Positions 1 through 6,955 of a DNA stretch of 8,181 bases are shown one piece after another. Under the pieces are notes generated by a model that ran no database searches, was not told where the DNA came from, and worked only from the letters and a program-made list of their open reading frames with translations. The DNA is from a bacterium. Lineage in GTDB: Bacteria; Bacillota_I; Bacilli_A; Acholeplasmatales; JAEDCM01. Positions within the stretch are counted from its first letter, which is position 1. The number at the start of each line of letters is the position of its first letter. The DNA is taken from assembly GCA_024695185.1 (NCBI GenBank), contig JAILIR010000123.1, forward strand, positions 1 through 8,181, written 5' to 3'. The translations under genes and the position numbers were made by a program.

Positions 1-25
1 ATAATAAATAGTGTGCGCACTGATT

Positions 26-32
26 AGAGGTG
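26..32 (+). promoter_or_regulatory. Ribosome binding site that fixes the pheA start
   Basis: AGAGGTG lies five bases before the ATG at 38. It is the only good Shine-Dalgarno match near this start. It lies inside the in-frame extension that would result from starting at the GTG at 11, so translation most likely begins at 38. The 25 bases before it are too short to show a promoter or leader. They contain a small imperfect hairpin around GTGCGCAC (13-20) whose meaning cannot be judged because the window begins here. Confidence 0.7.
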
Positions 33-37
33 AAATT

Positions 38-1123
38 ATGAGCAAATTAGATGAAGCAAGGATTAAAATCAATGATATAGATAAGAAAATGGCTGAGTTA
101 TTTGAATCTAGAATGGAAGCTAGTAAGAGTATCGCAGAATACAAAAAAGAAAATGGATTATCTATTGAAGATAGTAAAAGAGAAGTTGAATTAATTTCTA
201 AAAATAGTGAATATATTAAAAATGATGAAATTAAAGAATACTATGTATCTTTTATTAAAGAAATTCTAAATGAATCTAAAAAATATCAAGCAAGATTAAT
301 AAAGGGATTAAAGGTTGCTTATACAGGTGTACCTGGAGCATTTGCATATATTGCCGCAAAAAGAATGTATCCAACTGCATCCTTCCACGCATTCCCTGAT
401 TTTGGTAAAGCTTATAATTCTGTTTTAAATGGCACATGTGATGTTGTAGTATTGCCTATTGAAAACTCTACAGCAGGAGATGTTGGTAATGTTATTGATT
501 TAATATTTGAAGGAAACTTATATATTAATCAAGTATTAAGTGTTGATATCCAACAAAACTTACTTGCTGTTAAAGGCGCTAATAAAGATAGTATAAAAAC
601 AGTTTATTCTCATCCACAAGCTTTAGCGCAATCATCAGAATTCATTAAAGAACATAGTTATGATGAAATAGAATGTGTTAATACTGCCGTTGCCGCTAAA
701 ATGGTTAGTGAGAAAAATGATACATCTATTGCAGCTATCGCAAGTTTAGAAACTGCTAATTTATATAACTTAGAGATAATTGAAAAAAATATTAATCAAA
801 ATAAAAACAATTCTACACGTTTCGCATGCTTCTCTAGAAGCTTAAATAAGAATATTAATTCAAAAGGAGATACAAACTTTATACTTGTATTTACCGTAAG
901 TAATGAAGCTGGTAGTTTAGCTAAGGCGCTAAATATTATTAGTTCTAATGGATTTAATATGAGAAACTTACGTAGTAGACCAATGAAAAACTCTATGTGG
1001 AAATACTATTTCTACGTTGAAATTGAAGGAAATGTATTCTCTGAAACTGGTAGTGACTTATTAGTACAACTAAAGACAGTATGTGATGATTTAAAGCTAG
1101 TAGGAACTTATAGAGTAGATTAG
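38..1123 (+). CDS. pheA: Bifunctional chorismate mutase / prephenate dehydratase (P-protein) with ACT domain
   Basis: This 361-residue cytoplasmic enzyme converts chorismate to prephenate and then to phenylpyruvate, the phenylalanine precursor. Residues 1-88 form an AroQ-class helical chorismate mutase. R8, R25, K36, D45, R48, E49, S80 and Q84 line up with the E. coli P-protein active-site residues. Residues 91-275 are the dehydratase, with GVPGAFAY at 97, PIENSTAG at 140, SHPQ at 191 and the TRF motif at 260-262. An ACT regulatory domain follows from about 283. Its usual GALxxxL and ESRP effector motifs read GSLAKAL (292) and RSRP (312-315), so phenylalanine control is likely but its exact form is uncertain. 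The ATG at 38 is preferred over the GTG at 11 because of the AGAGGTG site. It is the first gene of the operon seen here, and its stop overlaps the aroB ribosome binding site. It carries the only chorismate mutase in the window, so it must also supply TyrA. Confidence 0.96.
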   Translation: MSKLDEARIKINDIDKKMAELFESRMEASKSIAEYKKENGLSIEDSKREVELISKNSEYIKNDEIKEYYVSFIKEILNESKKYQARLIKGLKVAYTGVPGAFAYIAAKRMYPTASFHAFPDFGKAYNSVLNGTCDVVVLPIENSTAGDVGNVIDLIFEGNLYINQVLSVDIQQNLLAVKGANKDSIKTVYSHPQALAQSSEFIKEHSYDEIECVNTAVAAKMVSEKNDTSIAAIASLETANLYNLEIIEKNINQNKNNSTRFACFSRSLNKNINSKGDTNFILVFTVSNEAGSLAKALNIISSNGFNMRNLRSRPMKNSMWKYYFYVEIEGNVFSETGSDLLVQLKTVCDDLKLVGTYRVD

Positions 1124-1133
1124 GAGGGATAAA

Positions 1134-2132
1134 ATGGTTATTGATGTAAAATCAAAGGCAAATGATATAGAATATCCTATCATTATTGAGCGTGATTCTA
1201 TAAAAAAACTTAATAACTATTTTAATTTAGATAGAAAAGTCCTAATTATAACTGATGATGGAATACCTAGAAACTTAGTTCATACTGTATCTAAACAAAT
1301 TAGTGATGTTTATGTTTATACAATAGAACAAGGTGAAGCTAGTAAGAACTTTACTAATTATGAAAAAATATTAGAATTTATGGTTAATAATAAATTCACT
1401 AGAACTGATTGTATAATTGCTTTAGGTGGTGGAGTAGTAGGAGATTTAAGCGGTTTTATTGCTAATAGCTATATGAGAGGAATTGACTTCTATAATATAC
1501 CTACAACACTTCTATCTGAAGTTGATTCATCAATTGGTGGAAAATGCGCCATAGATTTTATGAATGTTAAGAATAATATTGGTTGCTTCAAATTCCCTAA
1601 AGCTGTATTAATTGATTCTAATACTCTAGAAACTCTAGATATTAGACAATTTAATAGTGGTATGGCTGAAGTAATTAAAATGTCTATGACTTTTAATAAA
1701 GATTTATTTAATTATTTAAAAGAAACTAAAGAATTAGATATAGATTATGTTATAAGTGAAGCTTTAAAACTAAAGGCAGATGTAGTTGAAAAAGATCCTT
1801 TTGAGCGTGACTTAAGAAAAGTATTAAACTTTGGACATACTATAGGGCATGCAGTAGAATCACTTAGTGAAGGTTCACTTTTACATGGTGAATGTGTTGC
1901 TATAGGTATGACTTATATGGTAAGTAATTCTATAAAAGCTGAATTACTATATGTTTTAGAAAAATATAATCTACCAGTAACTTGTGAAGTAGATACAAAT
2001 AAAGTCATAGATTTAATAAAGGTAGATAAAAAAGCTTCAAGTGATAACGTAACTATTGTTTATGTAGAAAAAGTTGGAAGCTATGAATTTAGAAAGATAA
2101 AAATAGATAGTATTAAAGATTACCTTAAATAG
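1134..2132 (+). CDS. aroB: 3-dehydroquinate synthase
   Basis: This 332-residue protein is the NAD- and metal-dependent second enzyme of the shikimate pathway, converting DAHP to 3-dehydroquinate. The NAD-binding glycine loop GGGVVGD is at 98-104. PTTLLSEVDSSIGGK at 123-137 is the family's substrate and nucleotide-binding signature. E179, H235 (in FGHTIGHAVE) and H251 (in LLHGE) fit the three conserved metal ligands, with the additional conserved H239. The residues after GGK read CAID where TGIN or TGID is more usual, a mild deviation. Length is at the short end of the family. AGGAGGG at 1122-1128 overlaps the pheA stop and lies five bases from the ATG, so the two genes are clearly co-transcribed. 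Confidence 0.97.
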   Translation: MVIDVKSKANDIEYPIIIERDSIKKLNNYFNLDRKVLIITDDGIPRNLVHTVSKQISDVYVYTIEQGEASKNFTNYEKILEFMVNNKFTRTDCIIALGGGVVGDLSGFIANSYMRGIDFYNIPTTLLSEVDSSIGGKCAIDFMNVKNNIGCFKFPKAVLIDSNTLETLDIRQFNSGMAEVIKMSMTFNKDLFNYLKETKELDIDYVISEALKLKADVVEKDPFERDLRKVLNFGHTIGHAVESLSEGSLLHGECVAIGMTYMVSNSIKAELLYVLEKYNLPVTCEVDTNKVIDLIKVDKKASSDNVTIVYVEKVGSYEFRKIKIDSIKDYLK

Positions 2133-2143
2133 GAGGTGTATTT

Positions 2144-3226
2144 ATGAAAAATGTTTTAGGAGATAATTTAACATTAACTCTATTTGGTGAATCCCATTCA
2201 GAATATATTGGGGCGACGCTTGATGGATTAACTCCAGGAATAAAAATAGATGAAGATTATATTAAACATTTCTTATCACTTAGAAGACCATGTTGTAAAA
2301 TGGATACTCCTAGAGTTGAAGAAGATGAATATAAAATCATTAGCGGAATGTTTAATGGATATTCTACAGGAGCTCCATTAACAATAATTATTCCAAATAA
2401 AAATGTTAATAGCGATGCCTATACTGATTTAGAAACTAAGGCTAGACCAAGTCATGCTGATTATGCAGCATACTGTAAGTATCATGGTTTTAGTGATTAT
2501 AGAGGTGGAGGACATTTTTCAGGGCGTATTACTGCGCCTATTGTTGCACTAGGTGCTATATGCTTAAAAGCACTTGAGTGTAAAGGTATAAAAATAGGTA
2601 CACATATTTATAAATGTGGTAGTGTTGTTGATAAAGAATTTGATAGTGATAAAGAAATAGATTTAGTTAATAATAAAAAAGTACCTCTAATTAATAATTT
2701 AGAAGAAGACCTTGAAAAAGAAGTATTAAAAGCAAAAGAAAATAAAGATTCTATTGGTGGAATAATCGAAACTATGATCACAAACCTTCCTGCGGGATTA
2801 GGAGATCCATGGTTTTCAAGTATAGAAGGTAAAATAAGTAATAGTGTATTTTCTATAGGTGGAGTTAAAGGTATAGAATTTGGAAAAGGATTTGGATTTG
2901 CTGATGGCTTTGGAAGTGAACTAAATGATGAATTCTATCTTGATAATGGCACAGTTAAGACAAAAACTAACAATAATGGTGGTATTAATGGAGGTATAAC
3001 TAATGGTATGCCTATTACATTTAAGACTGCTATTAAGCCTACACCATCAATTGGTTTAAAACAAAATACAGTTGACTTTATTAATAATAAAGAAGTTGAA
3101 CTAGAAATAAAAGGAAGACATGATCCAGCAATCATAAGAAGAATATGTGTAGTAATCACTTGTATTACCGCAATTACAATATGTGATTTATTAATCACAA
3201 GATTTGGAGAAGATTATTTAAAATAA
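2144..3226 (+). CDS. aroC: Chorismate synthase
   Basis: This 360-residue FMN-dependent lyase makes chorismate from EPSP, the last step of the common pathway. It has the N-terminal GESH motif (15-18, H18 being the likely catalytic histidine), RPSHADY at 101-107, the GGGHFSGR flavin and substrate-binding stretch at 121-128, GGINGGITNG at 279-288 and the C-terminal RHDP at 325-328. Two glycines normal for the family are serine here: GESHS instead of GESHG (S19), and RPSHAD instead of RPGHAD (S103). All other key positions are intact, so I expect an active enzyme. AGGAGGTG at 2131-2138 gives a strong start. The stop overlaps the ATG of the next gene by one base. No flavin reductase domain is attached, so it relies on reduced FMN from elsewhere (monofunctional type). 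Confidence 0.97.
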   Translation: MKNVLGDNLTLTLFGESHSEYIGATLDGLTPGIKIDEDYIKHFLSLRRPCCKMDTPRVEEDEYKIISGMFNGYSTGAPLTIIIPNKNVNSDAYTDLETKARPSHADYAAYCKYHGFSDYRGGGHFSGRITAPIVALGAICLKALECKGIKIGTHIYKCGSVVDKEFDSDKEIDLVNNKKVPLINNLEEDLEKEVLKAKENKDSIGGIIETMITNLPAGLGDPWFSSIEGKISNSVFSIGGVKGIEFGKGFGFADGFGSELNDEFYLDNGTVKTKTNNNGGINGGITNGMPITFKTAIKPTPSIGLKQNTVDFINNKEVELEIKGRHDPAIIRRICVVITCITAITICDLLITRFGEDYLK

Positions 3227-4455
3227 TGGAGTATGGTCTTATTGGTGAAAAACTAGGACATAGCTTTTCTAAAATAATACATGAAATGATTGCGGACTAC
3301 AAATATGAACTAAAAGAAATAGCTAAAGAAGATTTAGATTCTTTTATGAAAAATAAGGATTTTAAATGCATAAATGTAACTATTCCTTATAAAACAAAAG
3401 TATTACCTTACCTAGATTTTATTAGCGATGAAGCTAAAAAGATAGGGTGCGTAAATACTATTTTGAATAAAGATGGGAAGCTTTATGGATATAATACAGA
3501 TTATTATGGCTTAAAGTTATTAATTCAAAAACAAAATGTAGATTTAACTAATAAAAATGTATTAATACTAGGTACAGGTGGAACAAGTCTAACAGCAAAA
3601 GCAGTATTAGCGGATTTAGGAGTATCTAATATATATCAAGCATCAAGAAAAAATAATGATGGGTTGATTAGTTATGATGATATTTATAACTATGATATCA
3701 ATTATGTTGTTAACACTACACCTGTAGGAATGTATCCGAATAATTTAGATAAACTAATAGATATTAATAAGTTCAAAAATATTATTGGTTTAGTAGATGT
3801 AATATATAATCCTCTAAATACTAATTTAGTATTAGATGGAAAAAATAAAAATATTCCGGCTGATGGTGGATTATATATGTTAATAGCTCAAGCAGTATAT
3901 GCGATTAAGCTATTTAAAAATATGGAAATAGATGATTCTAAAATTGATGAAGTTTATAACATGTTAATTAAACAAAAACAAAATATCGTTTTAATAGGTA
4001 TGCCTTCATGTGGTAAATCTACTATTGGAAGAATATTAGAAAAAAGGCTTAATAAAGCCTTATATGATAGTGATACTGAAATAGAAAAAATCATTGATAG
4101 TGATATTTCTAGTTTCATGAAAAGTCATGGTGAAAGACAATTTAGAAATATTGAAAGTAGTGTAATAGAAAACCTATCTAAACAAAATGGTATTATTATT
4201 TCTACTGGTGGAGGAGTAATACTAAGAAAATCTAACATGAATAACTTAAAACAAAATGGTATAGTTGTTTTTGTTGATAGACCACTAGATAAATTAATTC
4301 CAACCGAGTCACGACCTCTAACTAGTGATAAAGAAGCACTTAAAAAGAAGTATGATGAAAGAATTGATTTATACAATGAATATGCAGATATTAAAGTAGT
4401 TAATGATACAAATTTAGAAGATGTTGTAAATGAAATTATAAGGAGGTTAGGTTAA
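3226..4455 (+). CDS. Fused shikimate dehydrogenase-shikimate kinase (AroE-AroK)
   Basis: One uninterrupted 409-residue reading frame holds two consecutive pathway enzymes. Residues 1-245 are an AroE-type NADP-dependent shikimate dehydrogenase. It has HSFS (12-15) for shikimate binding, NVTIPYK at 50-56 with catalytic K56, GYNTD with catalytic D92, the dinucleotide loop GTGGTS near 117, and NTTPVGM near 165. Residues 250-409 are an AroK-type kinase. It has the Walker A loop GMPSCGKS (258-265), DSD at 281-283 for magnesium and shikimate, FR at 306-307, STGGG at 326-330, and SRP with R363 in the lid. The linker is only a few residues. The internal ATG at 3961 has no clear ribosome binding site, so a separate kinase product is unlikely. 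The start overlaps the aroC stop as TAATG with no well-placed Shine-Dalgarno, pointing to translational coupling. It makes shikimate from dehydroshikimate and phosphorylates it. Confidence 0.95.
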   Translation: MEYGLIGEKLGHSFSKIIHEMIADYKYELKEIAKEDLDSFMKNKDFKCINVTIPYKTKVLPYLDFISDEAKKIGCVNTILNKDGKLYGYNTDYYGLKLLIQKQNVDLTNKNVLILGTGGTSLTAKAVLADLGVSNIYQASRKNNDGLISYDDIYNYDINYVVNTTPVGMYPNNLDKLIDINKFKNIIGLVDVIYNPLNTNLVLDGKNKNIPADGGLYMLIAQAVYAIKLFKNMEIDDSKIDEVYNMLIKQKQNIVLIGMPSCGKSTIGRILEKRLNKALYDSDTEIEKIIDSDISSFMKSHGERQFRNIESSVIENLSKQNGIIISTGGGVILRKSNMNNLKQNGIVVFVDRPLDKLIPTESRPLTSDKEALKKKYDERIDLYNEYADIKVVNDTNLEDVVNEIIRRLG

Positions 4456-4886
4456 TGAAATTACTAGTAATTAATGGAGCAAACATAAATATGCTTGGAA
4501 TTAGAGAACCAAATATTTATGGTGCTAAAACTTATAAAGATTTAGTAGATATGATCAATGACTATGCCTCTAAAAATAATATTGAAGTTGAAATATATCA
4601 ATCAAATCATGAAGGTGATTTAGTTGATAAGATTCAAGAAGCTTATTTTAGAAAGTTTGATGGAATAGTTATTAACCCAGGAGCTTATACTCATACATCA
4701 ATTGCGATACTTGATGCACTTAAGGCTGTAAGTATAAAGTATGTAGAAGTACATATTTCTGATGTTAGTAAGCGTGATAGCTTTAGACAAATCTCTTATA
4801 TTAGAGAAGGAGCAGCTAAAACTATTATGGGCAAAGGACTAGATGGTTATATAGAAGCATTAGATTATTTAAAGGATTTGATTTAA
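4455..4886 (+). CDS. aroQ: Type II 3-dehydroquinate dehydratase
   Basis: This 143-residue protein dehydrates 3-dehydroquinate to 3-dehydroshikimate. It matches the small type II family, whose members form dodecamers, in length and motifs. NGANINMLGIREPNIYG at 7-23 carries the catalytic R17 and Y22. QSNHEGDLVD is at 49-58. INPGAYTHTS is at 73-82 with N74 and H80. EVHIS at 98-102 carries the catalytic H100. The usual NGPNLNLLG reads NGANINMLG, a conservative change. It starts inside a TAATG overlap with the aroE-aroK stop and has its own strong site, AGGAGGT at 4441-4447, seven bases upstream. Its stop lies two bases before aroA. It acts immediately before the AroE domain encoded just upstream. 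Confidence 0.97.
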   Translation: MKLLVINGANINMLGIREPNIYGAKTYKDLVDMINDYASKNNIEVEIYQSNHEGDLVDKIQEAYFRKFDGIVINPGAYTHTSIAILDALKAVSIKYVEVHISDVSKRDSFRQISYIREGAAKTIMGKGLDGYIEALDYLKDLI

Positions 4887-4888
4887 TT

Positions 4889-6109
4889 ATGAAAATTAAA
4901 GTATTCAAGGGGAATGCAGGAGGATCAGTATTTGCTCCACCTTCTAAAAGCTATGCACATAGACTATTAATCGCATCGTTTCTATCTAATAAAAAATGTA
5001 ATGTCACAAACGTTGAATTTTCAAACGATGTTAATGCGACATTATCATGCTTAAAAGAGCTTGGTGCTTCATTTATTATTAAAGATAATGAAGTAATATT
5101 TGATGGAAATAATGATAAAGAGATTAAAGAAGAATATGTGTTAGACTGTGGTGAAAGCGGCTCAACAATAAGATTTTTAATTCCTATTGCATTAGTATTA
5201 AAAAAGAATAGTAAGATAACTATGAAGGGTACAAAGAAGCTTATTTCTAGAGGCCTATCAGTATATGAAGAAATATTCAAAAAATCTAAAGTTGAATATT
5301 CTTATACAGAAGACTCATTTACATTTAAAGGTAGACTTTTAGGAAGTTCTTTTAGTGTGCCAGGTAATATAAGTAGCCAGTACATTTCAGGCTTGATATT
5401 TGCTTTATCACTATTAAAGCGTGATACGAAAATAGAAATAATTGGTGATATAGAAAGCCTTCCATATATCAATTTAACTATTGATACATTAAGTCATTTT
5501 AATGTAGATGTTAATTTAGATGGAAATATAGTATATATTACAGGACATCAAAAATATGCTAGAGTTAATTCCCAAGTAGAAGGTGATTTCTCTAATGCAG
5601 CCTTCTTAGAAGCTTTAAATTATGTAGATAGGAATAATAATGTCAATGTAAAAGGTCTTAACTATTTCACTAGACAAGGTGATTCTATTTATATGAAATT
5701 ATTTCCAAAGCTTGAAGGAAGTAATCCTACAATTGATATAAGTAATTGTATCGATTTAGGACCTGTCTTATTTATGTTAGCAGCAGAGCTTAATGGAGCA
5801 ATTATTACAGGTATAAAGCGACTAAGAATTAAAGAAAGTGATAGAGTTTCATCAATGGTAATGGAATTAGAAAAGTTTGGTGCAGATATTAAAGTATTTG
5901 ATGATTATGTAGAAATTAATAAAAGTGAACTACATTCACCGAGCTTAGTACTTGATGGGCATAATGACCATAGAATAGTAATGTCACTAGTTATATTATT
6001 AACTAAGTATGGTGGAACTATTGATGGAGTAGAAGCAATTAATAAGAGCTTCCCTACATTCTTAGATAGATTAAAGGAGGTTAAGGTTAATTATGAAATT
6101 ATCGACTGA
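4889..6109 (+). CDS. aroA: 3-phosphoshikimate 1-carboxyvinyltransferase (EPSP synthase)
   Basis: This 406-residue protein transfers the enolpyruvyl group of PEP to shikimate-3-phosphate. PPSKSYAHR at 17-25 corresponds to the SKSxxNR motif. DCGESGSTIRF at 86-96 is the PEP-binding glycine loop. SSQYISG at 162-168 and EGDFSNAAF from 231 match conserved substrate-binding stretches. D289 together with K315 and E316 in KESDR fit the catalytic Asp and Lys-Glu pair. GHNDHR near the C-terminus is also typical. The loop reads ESGSTIRF where E. coli has NAGTAMRP, so the position equivalent to E. coli P101 is phenylalanine (F96). The gene starts two bases after aroQ with only AAAGGA about 12 bases upstream, suggesting coupling to aroQ. 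It ends with TGA, overlapping tyrA by 17 bases. This TGA shows that the recoded mycoplasma-type code is not used. Confidence 0.97.
   Translation: MKIKVFKGNAGGSVFAPPSKSYAHRLLIASFLSNKKCNVTNVEFSNDVNATLSCLKELGASFIIKDNEVIFDGNNDKEIKEEYVLDCGESGSTIRFLIPIALVLKKNSKITMKGTKKLISRGLSVYEEIFKKSKVEYSYTEDSFTFKGRLLGSSFSVPGNISSQYISGLIFALSLLKRDTKIEIIGDIESLPYINLTIDTLSHFNVDVNLDGNIVYITGHQKYARVNSQVEGDFSNAAFLEALNYVDRNNNVNVKGLNYFTRQGDSIYMKLFPKLEGSNPTIDISNCIDLGPVLFMLAAELNGAIITGIKRLRIKESDRVSSMVMELEKFGADIKVFDDYVEINKSELHSPSLVLDGHNDHRIVMSLVILLTKYGGTIDGVEAINKSFPTFLDRLKEVKVNYEIID
6073..6081 (+). promoter_or_regulatory. Ribosome binding site for tyrA inside the aroA 3' end
   Basis: AAAGGAGGT is a near-perfect Shine-Dalgarno sequence within the last codons of aroA, about 11-12 bases before the tyrA ATG at 6093. 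The spacing is slightly long. It supports the start at 6093 despite the 17-base overlap with aroA. Confidence 0.7.
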
Positions 6110-6944
6110 TAAGAAAATATTAATCGTTGGTTTAGGATTAATTGGTGGATCTTATGCTGAAGGATTTACTAATAAAGGTTATTTTGTTGGAGCAATAACT
6201 CGTAGTCAAAAATCTATTGATTATGCCTTAGATAAGGGAATTATTAAAGAAGGAACTACAGAAATTACAAAAGAATTTGTATCTAAATATGACTTAGTTA
6301 TATTTGCACTATATCCTGAACAATTTACTAACTGGATTGAAAAATATCAAGACTGTTTTAAATCAGGAATTGTTATTAGTGATGTTACAGGTGTTAAGTG
6401 TGAAATAGTTTATAAGATTCAATCGATCTTAAGAAAAGATGTTGAATTTGTTCCTGCTCACCCTATGGCAGGGCGTGAAGTATCTGGTGTAGAGAATGCA
6501 ACTGACAAAATTTTTAACGGAGCAAACTACATAGTTACACCTACAAGCGATAATACAAAAGAGAATATCGAATTTGTAGCTTCAATTGGTGAAGTGTTAG
6601 GATTTAGAAAAGTAAGTTATCTAACACCACAAGAACATGATGAAATGATAGGTTTTCTATCACAATTAACTCACTGTATAGCTGTATCTCTAATGGTTTG
6701 TAAAGAGTCTAAACACTTAGTAGACTTTACAGGTGACTCATTTAGAGATTTAACTAGAATAGCTAAGATTAATGAAAAGATGTGGACTGAATTATTCATT
6801 ATGAATAAACATGAATTATTAAGTCAAATGGATTTATTCTTAGGACAATTTAGACGCTTAAGAGATGCTTTAGCACAAGATGATAAAGAAACAATGCAAC
6901 AAATGATGCGTACGTCTACAGAAAGACGTAAGTATTTTGATTAG
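6093..6944 (+). CDS. tyrA: Prephenate dehydrogenase (TyrA), without a regulatory ACT domain
   Basis: This 283-residue protein oxidatively decarboxylates prephenate to 4-hydroxyphenylpyruvate, the tyrosine precursor. A Rossmann fold starts at VGLGLIGGS (12-20). AHPMAGRE at 122-129 and SQLTHC with H194 are the conserved prephenate-binding and catalytic stretches. GDSFRDLTRIA at 214-224 is the C-terminal dimerisation-region signature. The protein stops soon after this helical domain, so it lacks the C-terminal ACT domain seen in Bacillus-type TyrA, and it has no chorismate mutase fusion. It therefore depends on the PheA mutase for prephenate. After the second beta strand the sequence reads ITRSQ (35-39) rather than an acidic residue. 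This hints at NADP use, but that is inference. It overlaps aroA by 17 bases, and its TAG overlaps the next gene's ribosome binding site. Confidence 0.95.
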   Translation: MKLSTDKKILIVGLGLIGGSYAEGFTNKGYFVGAITRSQKSIDYALDKGIIKEGTTEITKEFVSKYDLVIFALYPEQFTNWIEKYQDCFKSGIVISDVTGVKCEIVYKIQSILRKDVEFVPAHPMAGREVSGVENATDKIFNGANYIVTPTSDNTKENIEFVASIGEVLGFRKVSYLTPQEHDEMIGFLSQLTHCIAVSLMVCKESKHLVDFTGDSFRDLTRIAKINEKMWTELFIMNKHELLSQMDLFLGQFRRLRDALAQDDKETMQQMMRTSTERRKYFD

Positions 6945-6948
6945 GAGG
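6943..6948 (+). promoter_or_regulatory. Ribosome binding site of the DAHP synthase gene
   Basis: AGGAGG overlaps the tyrA stop codon and lies seven bases before the ATG at 6956. An out-of-frame ATG at 6952 is only three bases away and does not open the long frame, so this site selects 6956. Confidence 0.75.
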
Positions 6949-6955
6949 AAAATGT

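Noticed and set aside
13..20. GTGCGCAC palindrome as an operator site
   Set aside because: A single 8-bp palindrome at the window edge, without a visible promoter or second copy, is not enough to call a regulator site.
11..37. Extended pheA start at the GTG at position 11
   Set aside because: The added residues (MCALIRGEI) are not typical of the chorismate mutase helix, and the only good ribosome binding site, AGAGGTG, lies inside this stretch just before the ATG at 38.
2935..3198. Minus-strand 87-codon frame opposite aroC
   Set aside because: It is fully contained in the well-supported aroC coding region. Its hydrophobic translation is a by-product of the opposite strand of AT-rich codons.
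3940..3990. Artificial joining of aroE and aroK by a sequencing frameshift
   Set aside because: The frame is continuous, with no stop or well-placed ribosome binding site at the domain boundary. The residues through the linker are plausible helix, and both domains read in the same frame without any slip.
4125..5280. Minus-strand frames opposite the aroK domain and aroA
   Set aside because: They lie entirely within genes with intact family motifs, have no ribosome binding site of their own, and show no recognisable protein features.
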